From Panulirus ornatus (lineage: Eukaryota; Arthropoda; Malacostraca; Decapoda; Palinuridae), in assembly GCF_036320965.1 (NCBI RefSeq), contig NC_092231.1, forward strand, positions 25,140,894 to 25,204,893: a DNA stretch of 64,000 nucleotides. Reading direction: 5' to 3'. Within the stretch, counting starts at the first letter, position 1. Each line of letters starts with the position of its first letter. The notes beneath the pieces were generated by a model. That model worked only from the letters and a program-made list of their open reading frames with translations. It was not told where the DNA came from and searched no databases. The translations under genes were made by a program, and so were the position numbers. Positions 1 to 11,822 of the stretch are shown in pieces.

Positions 1-110
1 TAATATTGCTCGCCGTTTTCCGTGTAGTGAGCTGGCTAGGAACAGACGAAGAACGGCCTCATTTGCTCACATCCACTCTGGCTGTACACACCACGTCAGT
101 TCCTGCTCAC
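1..110 (-). mobile_element. Relic of RTE-like LINE 3' UTR module
   Basis: The stretch reads like the reverse complement of the middle of the long LINE 3' UTR seen at 22.66-22.85 kb. It has a decayed CGCCATTTCCCGCG..GCGAGGTAGCG head, then AGGAACAGACGAAGAA, then a tail resembling the reverse complement of ACATGACAGCTAGAG. It is a short, diverged, non-coding fragment that may continue beyond the left edge of the window. Confidence 0.5.
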
Positions 111-115
111 TCGAA

Positions 116-465
116 AACTGGAAATGATCGGTCCATTCAGAGTTAAATGCAGGGATTCCGTGGCATTAAATGCAGGGGTTGTGTGGTAGTCCTTTCCGTG
201 AGGTAGTATTAGTAGTAGTAGTTTTAGATTTCCTCCGGCGCTCTGAGAAAGGAAGACTATATTGATCACGACTCTTAAGGCCTCGTCAGCTTCGAAGGAG
301 TATTCATCTCCTCACGCCTACCATTTAATTTTTATTCTGTTACGGTCTCTCTCTCTCTCTCCACGACACGTCTAGGTTCTTGAGCCCACCTCGATTTATG
401 AGGTAGAAGGTAAATCAGAAATGGTAGGGTTCCAGTCTCGCTCTGGCTAGCCGGCTTTGGGGGTT
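116..465. other. No recognisable feature
   Basis: Unique-looking sequence with a short (TC)n run near 346-361 and a short TAG-type triplet run near 206-225. No open frame or family resemblance was seen. Confidence 0.5.
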
Positions 466-479
466 GAAGGAGTTCTAGA

Positions 480-1005
480 AGGAGAGGTTGGTGACCCCTG
501 GAAGCAGAAGTTTGGTGGCTTCTTCCGTGGGAAGTGGTTGATCAGGAAAAAGGAGGAATGGTGGCCTTTGAAAAAAGGAGGCTCGTGACTCTAGGAATGG
601 AAGTTGGTGACTTCTGGAAGGGGATGTTGATCTAGAAAAGGAAGTTTGTTTCGTATGATAAAAAAAAGAGACGTCACTTCTGGAAGGGGAGATTAATGAC
701 TAGTTGAAGGCTGTGCTTTTGGCATCAGAAAAACGAGTCAGGTGAGCTGTGGAGGGAATGGTTGGTGACATTTGGAAGGGAAGGTTTTATACTCCTGGAA
801 AAGAAGTTTGGTGACTTATAGAAGGGGAAGCTGCCGAGCTCAGGAAGAGAGAACTGGTAATAAGTACCAGGAAAGGTTGCTGACCTGTGCAGGGGAAGTT
901 TAGTAACATTTAGGAGAGATGGATGGTTGATACCTCGTAGACCAGGTTGGTGAAGTTGGGAAGAGGGGCTTTGTGACCTTTGGAAACAGTGACTTATCGT
1001 ATCTG
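480..1005. repeat. Degenerate purine-rich minisatellite, about 24-bp unit
   Basis: Variants of GGAAGTTGGTGACTTCTGGA recur every 22-26 bases with many substitutions and length changes. Weaker versions (for example near 1380-1460 and 1520-1610) continue on the far side of the inverted-repeat element at 1095-1240. The open frame on the minus strand here is a translation of the repeat. Confidence 0.65.
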
Positions 1006-1094
1006 AAAAGACAGAAAACACGGTCAGCGTAAATGGAAAATGATTGAACGCTTTCTAGAAAGGGTAACTGAAGCCCCATGAACGTGATGGTATA

Positions 1095-1240
1095 ATTCTA
1101 GAACATGACAGTACGACCTTTAAAGACATGGATACGAATCTTTGTTATATCCTCTTCTTTGGCCGTTCCTTTAAGGATTAGGTCAAAAGCCAGGCCATCA
1201 TACCGAGGGTCCTTCCGTCGTGCTCAATTAGTTAATGAGC
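1095..1240. repeat. Foldback-like 21-bp-unit element, copy A
   Basis: This is a short copy of the dispersed inverted-repeat element. The left arm has CATGACAGTACGACCTTT in the forward unit orientation. The centre has CTTTGGCCG..AGGTCAAAAGCCAGGCC, and the right arm has the reversed unit (CCTTCCGTCGTGCTCAA). It appears to sit inside a decayed purine-rich minisatellite. Confidence 0.6.
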
Positions 1241-1640
1241 GTCAGAGAAGGCAGTTGACCAAATCAGGACGGAACGTTGATCTCTTTTGGAGTATGAAAT
1301 TGACGATCTACAGAATGGGATTGAAACCATTTTCAGATCAAGATTATAACCCGTTCTAGAGCAAGAGGCTCTTGTCGTGAGTGGCCAGGTCTTGAGGAAG
1401 GGTTTGAAGATTCCTGGTAATAGAGACTTGTCAAAGTAGGAAACAGAAGAGGAATATGTCTGCTTTTGTAACGGGTATTTACCCACTCTTAGAACGAAAT
1501 CTTGACGGTTGTCGTAATGGGGATTGACCAGATTTGGAACAGATGAGGATTACTTATAGAATGGAGGTTGACAGGTCTGGAGGAGTAGGAGGTGAAGGTT
1601 GATGATTTTTCGAAGAGTTGGCGACGGACAGCAGCTAAAA

Positions 1641-3760
1641 GAAGAGGGAAGTGTACCTTACTGGTGGGAAACGTTTATGGTCTGCGCGGTTTGTCTATAT
1701 TTTTCGCATACTGTATTTTCCAGTGTCTGTGTCTGCCGGTGTCTGTATCCTCCGGTGTCTGTGTCCGCCACTGGATCAAGAGAAATAATCGGTCAAGGAC
1801 GTTAATCAAAAACGATTAGGTTTTCCCCTTTTAGATCCTGCAGTTCTCGAAACTATTTTTTTTTTTTTTAATTCGTCCCCCGCCATCAAAGGTCTCGTCG
1901 CCTCGTCCGGAAACCAGTGAAGGAGGATGTCTTCAGAGGTCATTACATTACCTCTTAAAGGTCCATTGACGCCGTCAGCTGCCACGCATCCACATACCAT
2001 ATCAGATTCTCATGTTAACTTTTTTATTCTGTTTCTAGCGCGACCTGCGAGAGGAAGTGGGTGACAGGCTCTTAGGTAATTGCGTTAGTTCTCATTTTAA
2101 TTTTTAATTCTTTATTCTGTGTAGAATGGAAAAAAAAAAATCTTGCTCGTGAACATGAAATTAAAGATGATACTTTGACATTTATATATTGATATTCACT
2201 TCGTCGCATTGTTCATTCTCTTCACATGAGCCTTGGCCCAAGAAGGATATTTTGTTAAAGAAGTGTAAAGATTGATAGTTTTTATCCTTTCTTTAGTTTG
2301 AGTGTTTTAGCAGATTTCTGTATTTTCATCATTTATTGGAAGTTATGTATTAATAAAAACCAAAGACAGAGACCGCAGGATATTTCAAGTTACTTGTGGT
2401 TGTGATGAAATTTTATTTATCTTGTGTTTAGCTTAATTGACAAAGAAAATAAGTAACTATATTGTTGTGGCAAATGAACTTTAAAATTTGTCTTTAGGTT
2501 CTTCGAATGTGTGTCTGTGAAGTGAACAGTATCATGAAGTGTAAGCAAGAAAAACATTAGATCCGCTTTACAGTCCTTTCGGTGGCAAATGAATGAAATT
2601 GACCTTAGTGCAAACTCGTGACGTGAACGAAAAATATACGCAACACGTGCTGATATTTGTTCACTAACTTCTCTGAAAAAGAACATGCTTTATGATACGC
2701 TTATGAACGCCATGGACGTGTTTTCTTTGTTTTGATAAACATGCAGACACACATGTGAAGGGACGACAAGTTATGGTTTAATTTGACAGGTAAAGAAACT
2801 TAGAAATACGATTCAATGGGCTATTTATTACAAGTGATAGATCAGAGGAAGGGAGTGAGAAAAGCCAAGAAGACAGTCAAAAGGCAAAAGTCTGGAGACT
2901 CCAAGCGAGGCTAGAGGACGGAAAAGCCCTGACAGCACCGCATAGAGGGGAGAAATGTATACAGATAGTGATGACTTAATAGCTCGTGGGAAAGAGCTGA
3001 GATTCAAGGACCGTGTAAGGGAAAGTGCACCTGATATTGTTAGAGTCGTGGAAGTAAAGCTTACTAAAGAGTTGAGATCTATCTCGCCTATTCTGCCCAG
3101 AGGGATACATGATGGAAAGGATGGAAAGAGAAGACAAAAGAGGAGGAGGAGGAATGGTTCTCTTGATAACCTGAAGTTTCAAGAAATGGTGGAGGATGGA
3201 CCGTTCAGACAGTACATGATGGGAGGAGTAACTGTTGGGAAGAAATACATCGTGGTTTTGTAATCAAATAATCCTCCAGGGAATTTTGATAAGCTAGAAC
3301 AGATATACAGTAACAACAATGAGGAACAATTTCGTTGGTACATGAAGTACGAATGTAAAGTTTTGAAGTCGAGAATGTATAAGATCTTTTTAAAACCCAA
3401 GAAAGTTCAATTACTTGGATAAATGAAAATGAAATATTACTTAAAGACGTATCACTGACGTGGGAAAAATCTTCTCTGCAAACACATGTGCTGAACGCCG
3501 GGATGAGTTACCTTCAAACGTTGTTAATGGAAGGACTATTAATTGATATTCTCAGAAACCGGATAGACACACAGTAGAATTATACATACACACTATATTC
3601 TTTTCTTATTCCAGACCAAGCAGAGGGTAAGATAGTGTAGAGGGATTTTAAACTATGGATTTTCCCTTTCATTCTATCCTGTTGAATTTCTTGCAGGCTT
3701 ACTTAACCAATGCCTACTTTTTCTTCCATTATTGTACCTGCCGGCTGTTTTTGTTAGGGA

Positions 3761-3764
<4 letters not shown>
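1641..3764. other. No recognisable gene; AT-rich unique sequence
   Basis: About 2.1 kb with no recognisable coding or repeat family. It contains three short GGTGTCTGT-type repeats at about 1722-1770 and a poly-T run near 1855-1870. The 102-codon frame at 2955-3263 is rich in Lys and Arg but resembles no family I know, and I treat it as chance. Confidence 0.45.

Positions 3765-3826
<62 letters not shown>
3765..3826. repeat. (GA)n microsatellite
   Basis: Pure AG dinucleotide run of about 31 units, lying about 118 bases before a (CT)n tract of opposite sense. Confidence 0.97.
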
Positions 3827-3829
<3 letters not shown>

Positions 3830-3942
3830 CTTTTTACTGTTCTGTCCTTAACTATTTTAGATTGGAACACGAACAGGTAGATTTATAAAAGAAAAAACAT
3901 AAGATATGGGCCAATGGGCCTCCTTTTGTCTCTCTTTCCCAT

Positions 3943-3944
<2 letters not shown>

Positions 3945-4022
<78 letters not shown>
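3945..4022. repeat. (CT)n microsatellite
   Basis: Pure CT run of about 39 units. With the GA tract at 3765-3826 it forms an inverted pair that could pair as a hairpin. Confidence 0.97.
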
Positions 4023-4025
<3 letters not shown>

Positions 4026-4492
4026 CTATCTTCCATTCCGTCATTCCTGTTCCCCCTATCCACTCGTTATGGTCAATTTCCTCCTCCTCGTTTTCCCTAC
4101 CTTCCCCCAGTTTCCAGTTCCCCTTCGTTCCACAAAATTGGGATCAGCAGATCTTTCCTTGAGGCGATGGGACCAGACGACCATGTCAAATAGGGAAAGA
4201 AATAGGTAAAGGGTGAGAAAAATAGGGAAGAAAATATGATAGCGCGTGGGGGTATTTTTTCAGGATTTTTTCTCCATGGGTGTCACCCGCGCTGCAGTTG
4301 GGAGGAAGGGGTTAGGATTGTAGGATGAAAGAGGTGAACAAAAAAAAAAATAGAGCTGAAGGATATATATAAAGCCTAGGATGTGATGGCGTGGGTGACC
4401 AACACCAAAAATATGCCTTTTGTTGAGGTTTGTCTAGACTTGAAGTACCTCAACCCAGAAGTTGGCGCTACGGTTGTAACGTGAGAGATAAG

Positions 4493-4493
<1 letters not shown>
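4023..4493. other. No recognisable feature
   Basis: Pyrimidine-rich at first, then mixed sequence. No supported gene or repeat. Confidence 0.5.

Positions 4494-4562
<69 letters not shown>
4494..4562. repeat. (TA)n microsatellite
   Basis: Pure TA run of about 34 units at the 5' side of the short interspersed element at 4563-4806. Confidence 0.97.
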
Positions 4563-4566
<4 letters not shown>

Positions 4567-4804
4567 TTTTTTTGGGGGGGGGGATTGGGGAGAAAGAATA
4601 CTTCCCACGTATTCCCTGCGTGTCGTAGAAGGCGACTAAAAGGGGAGGGAGCGGGGGGCTGGAAATCCTCCCCTCTTGTTTTTTTTTTTTTTAATTTTCC
4701 AAAAGAAGGAACAGAGAAGGGGGCCAGGTGAGGATGTTCCCTCAGAGACCCAGTCCTCTGTTCTTAGCGCTACCTTGCTGATGCGGGAAATGGCGAATAG
4801 TTTG

Positions 4805-4806
<2 letters not shown>
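4563..4806 (+). mobile_element. Short interspersed element (family A), copy 1
   Basis: Non-coding element of about 245 bp whose other copies lie at 17.92, 18.76 and 39.83 kb. In this orientation it starts GGGGATTGGGGAGAAAGAAT, passes through CCCACGTATTCCCTGCGTG and GGCGACTAAAAGGGGAGGGA, and ends CGCTACCTTGCTGATGCGGG followed by (TA)n. That 3' end matches the end of the RTE-like LINE (CGCTACCTCGC..CGCGGGA). I infer a SINE-like, non-autonomous element mobilised by that LINE. No clear tRNA-type A and B boxes were found, so its promoter is unknown. TA tracts flank both sides. Confidence 0.75.

Positions 4807-4880
<74 letters not shown>
4807..4880. repeat. (TA)n microsatellite
   Basis: Pure TA run of about 37 units directly at the 3' end of the short interspersed element. 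It may be the element's tail, or a target tract split by insertion. Confidence 0.97.
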
Positions 4881-4883
<3 letters not shown>

Positions 4884-5267
4884 GTTGACACAGTTCCGCA
4901 TGTAAACTTATTTGATCATCATTTCGCACAGATATCGATAATGAGGGATAGTTTAAAAGTAGATCTTGAGGTGTTTCCCTGATTTTGTTTAGCGACCCAA
5001 AGCATCTTTAATCATAGACTTCACAATCCTATAATTTGACGTATGATATGTTTGTAGAATTGTTTATGTCGTTTTCTACAGGATCTGGAGAACGGAGCCT
5101 TTATTATGCGCAGACACGTTGGACTTTCATTAATGGTGCATCTCGTCATGTAAAAAGTCATCGGTAATTATAACGAAATATTCGTACGTAGAGCATCGTA
5201 AAATGTCAGCATTTCATTTGGTTCGTTTGCATTATACATGACAACAACAACAACTTTCCTCTGTGTT
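4881..5267. other. No recognisable feature
   Basis: Mixed unique sequence without supported genes. Confidence 0.5.
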
Positions 5268-5414
5268 GCCATGATCTCGTCTGCAGTGTTGAGTGGATCC
5301 AGTGTGACTGAGTCGTGCCATGATCTCGTCTGCAGTGTTGAGTGGATCCAGTGTGACTGAGTCGTGCCATGATCTCGTCTGCAGTGTTGAATGGATCCAG
5401 TGTGACTGAGTCGT
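5268..5414. repeat. 49-bp minisatellite, 3 copies
   Basis: Units starting GCCATGATCTCGTCTGCAG begin at 5268, 5317 and 5366, an exact 49-base period. They are almost identical, so the duplication is recent. Degenerate related units of about 36 bp (CAACCTGTG..TGTGATCTCATCC) follow to about 5585. Confidence 0.9.
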
Positions 5415-5585
5415 CTCCTCGCCTGAGGGTTCACCTGTCGTGTGAAGTTCATAGTTACCATCATAGTTACCACCTCTCTCAACGGCTTGTGATGGTGTGA
5501 CTACTTTCACTAACCTGTGGCAGTGTGAACTCATCCACCAACCTGTGTTGTTGTGATCTCATCCATCTACCTGTGGTGGCGTCGC

Positions 5586-6084
5586 CTCTTCCAGGAGACT
5601 TTCGGAAGTACGTTCTAACCTTCTGTAATCTTTACCTTGCTGGTGTCATAGAGCCACCGATGTCACCAAACGGTCGAAGAAAGACAGATGACTTAGACCA
5701 ATGACGGGAGTTTTAAGGTCTTCCCATCGTCATTACTCTAAGAAAGGACATAGTAGACTCATGTACATGCTAGTGCAGGTTTCGTTTTGAATTTAGCAAA
5801 AGCTCGTGGTATAGGAATAATAAAGAGATTCTTCCTTTTATGGCGTTCGGGTCTGCGTTCTGGCCATTTTTACCGAAGTTTCAGTCTTATTTGATGTATA
5901 GGTTTCCAGACATACTGACTGGAAAGTCAAACGAAGTGCACGCGTCTCTTGAGTCCAGAACCAGAGTCGAATGAAGGACGTAAGTGTCCAGAATTCCGTT
6001 CGTGCAAAAGATCATGTCCATAAGTCTTCCAGATATTGCGATGTTAGTGCGAAGATGTGCGTTTGGTCGCAGGAAACTGGCGAT
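5586..6084. other. No recognisable feature
   Basis: Unique-looking sequence, with no supported gene or repeat. Confidence 0.45.
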
Positions 6085-6330
6085 AAGAGATAGGTTATCT
6101 GCTGGAGAACGGTACGTGGGAAAGCCAGATGACAGAAGACCTAATGGTCTATGACGAGGTCATCTACTGGACGACAGGAGTTGTAGTCTAAATTCTTATT
6201 GTGTATTAATGGAGACAGGTTGGTAAAGTAGAGGGCTTATCCTCTCCCACCACCATAGAAGGAGAAAGGATAATAAAGGAAGAGGCTTCTCCTCTCCCAC
6301 CACCATATATGGAGACTGGGTAATAGAAGA
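6085..6330 (+). repeat. Dispersed repeat family D, copy 1
   Basis: Contains two subunits of the type GATGACAGAAGACCTAATGG..GAGGTCATCTACTGG, then TAAATTC..ATTAATGGAGACAGG and CCTCTCCCACCACCATA. The same order of blocks recurs at 12165-12520 (plus) and 55465-55745 (minus). No coding frame is seen, so this is an unclassified interspersed repeat, perhaps an untranslated part of a retrotransposon. Confidence 0.7.
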
Positions 6331-6998
6331 CACATAAGTGATAGAATGTAAACGAAAGGTCTTTTTTTTTTCTTTTTTAGCAAAGGTGGTGTTGACATCA
6401 CCTGTTGTTGAGAAGGTTTCAGAGCAGTGTTTTTCAGTCTCTGAGGAAAGCTGTTATGACCCGATAATATATGTGAAAACCTCATCCTCTCGATCCATTC
6501 TTTCCCCATCTTTCATAAACAAACATGTGTACCTTCGCAAGCAGTTTCATAATATCCGTTAGCCAAGCTGAAGTTACAAGAGCTCCATTTATTGATTATG
6601 AACTTCTAGTCTTACATAAGTTTTTTGCCGAATTATTACAAAATTTCGTGGAAATTTTGTACGATTTTTTGCGGAAACCTGGTTGAAAAACCGCTGGCAC
6701 AGAGCTGAAACTGAAGTTCATTAAGATGTGGCTGGAGTGTGATGGTGTTAGGTGAAGGAACACTTTGGTCCTGTAGTATTCATATAGCACCTCACGCTCT
6801 CGTAGGACGTATGTTGAACAGAAGAATGAGGGTCTGGTGCGGGAGTGGTGTAGTTGCAGTCAACGATGAAGGGTAATAAGAGATGGAGGGGTTTCCTCAT
6901 GGTTTGTGAGATTAGGATTCTTTCTCGTTCATGAGAAGTCAGTGAATATCGTCGAAGAGTCCAAATTCCTCTGAACTTGGGTTAACATGGCGTGTCTT

Positions 6999-6999
<1 letters not shown>
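6331..6999. other. No recognisable feature
   Basis: Unique-looking sequence with a short poly-T run near 6361. Confidence 0.45.

Positions 7000-7065
<66 letters not shown>
7000..7065. repeat. (GA)n microsatellite
   Basis: Pure GA run of about 33 units. Confidence 0.97.
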
Positions 7066-7066
<1 letters not shown>

Positions 7067-7500
7067 AGTGGTTAGAAAGTTCCTCTTGGGTTCCATGTGA
7101 ACTGAACTTTCCTTCGATATTCTGATAACTAGGAATTTCGTGCCAGTATTCACGAAATGTAAAGCATGTCAGTAGGCTCGTGCATGTAAAGATTTTTCTT
7201 TTTTTCTCTCTTTATGAGCGTAAACTTTCTCGTGAACATTCTATGATCATAAAATTGCCTAAAAATTATGCTCGTTAGTAATTGAATACGTAATGACAGT
7301 TTATTTAACTATGTGAGTTCAGAGGTTGTTATGAATGGAGTCATGATGATCGATCGATAGATAGATTGATTGATACATAGAATTTCAGCCCAGTTAGATG
7401 ATAGTTTAACCGGCCAACGTATCTAGCTGTGAAGATTTTGCCTCATGATCATGACAACTAAAGTTCCATGTTACGTCCTGTGTGACTCTTGATGACATTA
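7066..7500. other. No recognisable feature
   Basis: AT-rich sequence with a short GATC/GATA-type run near 7348-7375. Confidence 0.45.
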
Positions 7501-7501
7501 A

Positions 7502-7559
<58 letters not shown>
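7501..7559. repeat. (ATT)n microsatellite
   Basis: Pure trinucleotide run of about 20 units. Confidence 0.97.
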
Positions 7560-7560
<1 letters not shown>

Positions 7561-7589
7561 CCATGGTTCACACTCACAGGTCTACAACT

Positions 7590-7695
7590 CTCAGCTCCCT
7601 ACCCCTAGGCACTACACTCCTTGGTCTTCACTCTTAGGTCCATACGCCCAGGTCTTCACTCTTAGGTCCATACGCCCAGGTCTGCATTCCCAGGT
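7590..7695. repeat. 34-bp tandem duplication with decayed flanking units
   Basis: GGTCTTCACTCTTAGGTCC, followed by ATACGCCCA, occurs twice in exact tandem at about 7622-7690. Less regular related units lie on both sides. Confidence 0.75.
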
Positions 7696-7699
7696 TCCA

Positions 7700-8200
7700 T
7701 GTCAAAACCCCTTAAGGGGGCCGCCCCCCCCCCCTCACCCCCGCCATGTCCCCAGCATACTCTTACGTAAGGTCAATTTATTTAACCTTAAACCGATTGC
7801 AGAAACCCCTTTCACCATGGGTCTTCAACCATCTTAGAGAAGCCACTCCTCCCCTCCTCCTCTTGCTTTATCTTCCTCCTCCTCTTCCCGGAAGCAACCC
7901 TCACTCCTCCTGTTCCCTCCACTACCTCCTCCCTGTTCCCTCCACTACCTCCTCCTTTCTTGCCTCCTCCACCTCCTCCTCCTCCCCTCCTCGTGGCTGG
8001 AAAGCTGTCAACAAGTGGGTGCATTTAAGGTCGCTTTCTCTGGTGCCTCTACTCTCCCCTCTCCCCCTCCCCTCTCTCACGTCCTCTCTCCCCCCCCAGG
8101 GGAGCCCTTGCCTGCCCCGCGCTTCTCGACTCTCATTCTTATCTCCGGCGATGATGTGGGCGGCTCAGCCCCATAAACTTAGGAGATGTCGCTGACTTCT
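7700..8200. repeat. C/T-rich low-complexity block
   Basis: Strongly pyrimidine-rich on the plus strand, with C runs at 7722-7742 and 8090-8099 and repeated CTCCTCCTCC. The 149-codon frame over it is Ser/Pro/Leu-rich low-complexity translation, and I do not call it a gene. Confidence 0.7.
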
Positions 8201-8289
8201 ACCCGCTGACTTCTTCTCCTCTTGAGTAAGCTGTACAACTTCTTGCCGTAATCCTTACCATCCTGCTGACTTGTCGTCCTGGTCTTTAG

Positions 8290-8775
8290 GGTCCGCTTGA
8301 CTTGTCGTCATAGTCTGTGCGATCCTGGTGACTTAGCCATAGTGTTTACGATCCTGGTGACTTAGTCTTAGTGTTTACGATCATGGTGACTTAGTCTTAG
8401 TGTTTACGATCCTGGTGACTTAGTCATAGTGTTTACGATCCTGGTGACTTAGTCATAGTGTTTACGATCCTGGTGACTTAGTCATAGTGTTTACGATCCT
8501 GGTGACTTAGTCATAGTGTTTACGATCCTGATGACTTAGTCATAGTGTTTACGATCCTGGTGACTTAGTCATAGTGTTTACGATCCTGGTGACTTAGTCA
8601 TAGTGTTTACGATCCTGGTGACTTAGTCATAGTGTTTACGATCCTGATGACTTAGTCATAGTGTTTACGATCCTGGTGACTTAGTCATAGTGTTTACGAT
8701 CCTGGTGACTTAGTCATAGTGTTTACGATCCTGGTGACTTAGTCATAGTGTTTACGATCCTGGTGACTTGTCGTC
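8290..8775. repeat. 30-bp minisatellite, about 16 copies
   Basis: Unit TAGTCATAGTGTTTACGATC plus CTGGTGACTT at an exact 30-base period. The central copies are nearly identical (a few carry CTGATGACTT) and the units decay toward the 5' end. It forms no long open frame. Confidence 0.95.
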
Positions 8776-9040
8776 ACACTGTGATGTTCGAGAATACTTG
8801 TCGCATTTTTTCAGTCTTGGTCTCTTTTTTTTCGTTCACTTTAGTAGTCTTTGTGGATTTATTTCCCCGGCACTCCTGGTGACGTCCTCACTCCCACTGC
8901 GATAATGATAGACTTCTGGTCATGTTCTCTGTGATCTTGGCGATGGTCGCTCGTATCCTCAGCGATACTGATTATCTGATGCTCTTGACGATCGTAGTGA
9001 GGTAATGTCATTTCCTTTGTTGTGGTTCATATGAGAGATC

Positions 9041-9407
9041 TTCCTGGTGCAGTTTGACGCAATGGTGGCCCTCGTTAGTCACCGATTTATTCTTCCTGGT
9101 GCAGTTTAACGCAACGATAACCCTCGTTAGTCACCGGTTTATTCTTCCTGGTGCAGTTTAACGCAACGATAGCCCTCGTTAGTCACCGATTTATTCTTCC
9201 TGGTGCAGTTTAACGCAACGATAGCCCTCGTTAGTCACCGATTTACTCTTCCTGGTACAGTTTAACGCAACGAAGACCCTCGTTAGTCACCGATTTACTC
9301 TTCCTGGTGCAGTTTAACGCAAAGAAGACCCTCGTTAGTCACCGATTTACTCTTCCTGGTGCAGTTTAACGCAACGAAGACCCTCGTTAGTCACCACCGA
9401 TTTTCTC
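9041..9407. repeat. 52-bp minisatellite, 7 copies
   Basis: Units begin TTCCTGGTGCAGTTTAACGC at 9041, 9093, 9145, 9197, 9249, 9301 and 9353. Two sub-variants are ordered along the array: ACGATA(G/A)CC in the first part and ACGAAGACC in the last part. Confidence 0.95.
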
Positions 9408-9630
9408 CCGGACAGACCATAAGGTATCCTTTGTGTAGTTTTATCACATCTTTTTTTCTGGTTTGTGGAGAATTTCCCTGACGTAGCGTAATCCTATCAT
9501 GTCTTGGTCTCCTCAGGGTACGAGATAGTGAACACCTTCAGGGAAGATTTCGTGTTAGACACAGTCACTCAGTCCCCTCGTTTTCGTTTCCCTAATCTTG
9601 ATATATTCCTTTCAAAATTTGTGTATCCTT

Positions 9631-9632
<2 letters not shown>

Positions 9633-9693
<61 letters not shown>
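9633..9693. repeat. (CT)n microsatellite
   Basis: Pure CT run of about 30 units. Confidence 0.97.
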
Positions 9694-9696
<3 letters not shown>

Positions 9697-10316
9697 ATGT
9701 ACGCTAGTTTAAATCTGATATGAATTCAGGAGACGTTATTAGTCGAAGTGTACACGTATAGAGTCTTCCCGTGCAAGTGTGGGTGAAAGGCACATAGCGA
9801 GGAGTGGGTGAAGGCAACCTAGGGGAGTACACTAGGTTGCAGTACTTAATAACTGGGTGAAAGATGGTCAGCAGGCGGGGACAAGGCACCCCCTGGACCA
9901 TTTCATATCTTCACTGGGGTGAAACGCGACCCATCTTATCAAGACCGTTATGTAATCTGTTTATTGTTGCTCCTGCCGTGTTGACAGTGTTCTTATTAGC
10001 TTTCAGGTATGCGTTGTGGGTACATTGTTCCCTCCACGGAATAGTGGAATTACCTTTACAGATCCTCTTCTGAAAGTTACGAGGAAGAGCCATAGAAGGG
10101 TAAATGATCTTGTCTCTTCCTCCTCTGCTCCTTCTCCTCTTCCCTTGAATGTTTCACGTTCACCTGTTTCATCAGTTTCACTAACGTACTGGAGGCTGCT
10201 GCAAGGCGAAACCCAATTAGCCAGTTTCTTTCCCCTGATTACCTCACTCCACGTGGTAGTAAGTAGGGACCTGGTGTTAACGCGACTGGAAAATAGCTTT
10301 CTGGGGTTCACTGCCT

Positions 10317-10318
<2 letters not shown>
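9694..10318. other. No recognisable feature
   Basis: Unique-looking sequence. Overlapping open frames of 60-125 codons on both strands show no family resemblance and partly translate the adjacent GA tract. Confidence 0.45.

Positions 10319-10378
<60 letters not shown>
10319..10378. repeat. (GA)n microsatellite
   Basis: Pure GA run of about 29 units. Confidence 0.97.
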
Positions 10379-10381
<3 letters not shown>

Positions 10382-10479
10382 GATTCTGAATGAAATGGAA
10401 GCGGGTCCCAGTCTTAGTGAATGCAGAGGATGGTTGTAGTCGTTCCGTCACCCTGCCTTCCTCTGAGGACCCAGTGAGG

Positions 10480-10502
10480 TAGATAGATAGAGATAGAGAT
10501 AG

Positions 10503-10591
<89 letters not shown>
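10480..10591. repeat. Compound (GATA)n-(GA)n microsatellite
   Basis: GATA/GAGATA units pass directly into about 35 GA units. Confidence 0.97.
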
Positions 10592-10592
<1 letters not shown>

Positions 10593-10917
10593 CATGTCAG
10601 CACACACTCCATTTCTTTTTTTATCTATTTTCCAAACTGACACGTGTGTCTCATTATTTCCAGCAGTCTACCTTTGCCTACGTTTTTGACCAATCTCCAG
10701 TATTCCATTCTCGTTTATTTTTTCCTCGTTCATTTTTTTTTCAATATCAGAATCCACTTGGGCCATTACTCACTGACAAGAGAGGTAAGAAAGATATACA
10801 TTTGAGTCGTGAATGCTCATATTCTAGTTTCCAAATGCTCAAAAATGAAATATGGTATTAGGCTTTCAGTTAAAAGCCTCAGTGTCAGGCATGATAGAGT
10901 GCTTCAGTTATGACCCC
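10592..10917. other. No recognisable feature
   Basis: Unique-looking AT-rich sequence. Confidence 0.45.
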
Positions 10918-11275
10918 AGTGTTTGAGCTTACAACCCTCGAGCACAATGGTACGACTCTTGAGCACGACGGCTCGACCGCTGGGTATCATGGCTTGGCCT
11001 TTGATTTGACTCTTTGGAGTAAGGTCTAAGGTCAGGCCATCATACCTGTCGTGTTCAAGGATTGTGTCATCCTGTTCAAAGGTCGTACCGTCATGCACAG
11101 GGAATCTTGTCATAGTGTTCAAGGGTCGTAACGTCATGCACAAGGATTATATCGTCGTGTTCAAGGGTCGCTCCGTCATGTACAGGGACCGTAACTCTGT
11201 GTTCAAGGGTCGTACCGTCATGGACAAGGATCTTGTCGTCGTCCTCAAGGGTCGTGCCGTCGTGCTCGTGTGGTG
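10918..11275. repeat. Foldback-like 21-bp-unit element, copy B
   Basis: The left arm (about 10918-10985) carries units of the type GAGCACGACGGCTCGACC. The centre (about 10986-11046) reads ATGGCTTGGCCTTTGATTTG..AAGGTCAGGCCATCAT, itself an inverted repeat. The right arm (about 11047-11275) carries the reverse-complement unit (AAGGGTCGTACCGTCATG) about ten times. Open frames on both strands are 7-residue translations of the repeat. Confidence 0.8.
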
Positions 11276-11822
11276 TATGGTACACAGACATTCAGTCAGA
11301 CTCCTCTTGCCTCGGCCTGTACCTCCAAAATCTGCTGGAATGATAATTTGACCCTCCATTTGGGTGGCTTCCCTCGTTCCTCTTATCATTTCCACGCCCC
11401 AATTTTTCATATTTTTTTTATCGGTACTGCAGAGAAAGAGGCGACAGGAACTGAGTTGACATCATAAACCTCCACGAATTCGTTGTCCAGATTATGCAGG
11501 AATGGAAATATTTTTTGTTTTTCCAATCGACAAGTTTGTTACTTTTTTTCTATCTTTCTTTTTTTCCTCCTCACAGTGACCGACATGGCACGGACAGATA
11601 ATAATGGCTCGAGTCAAGGCCGTCGCGGGGTCAGAGGAAAGAGTTGAAGAGGAAAAAAGTAGAAATTGATCAAGGTTCAGCAGGAGTTTTTAAACCCGAC
11701 TCGTGACGGAAGGAAAGGTTATATGATGAAGGAAAGATGAAAAAAGTTAGCAAGCGACGCTATTTGATCATTTCTCTGAAGGTAGATACGTCCTCTGGTA
11801 ATACGAATGGGTAGGGATAAAG
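11276..11822. other. No recognisable feature
   Basis: Unique-looking sequence. Confidence 0.45.

Noticed and set aside
2955..3263. 102-codon Lys/Arg-rich frame
   Set aside because: No family resemblance and surrounded by non-coding AT-rich sequence; length is within chance.
8290..8775. Regular 30-bp repeats resembling a CRISPR array
   Set aside because: Units are contiguous with no unique spacers and the context is eukaryotic; it is a minisatellite.
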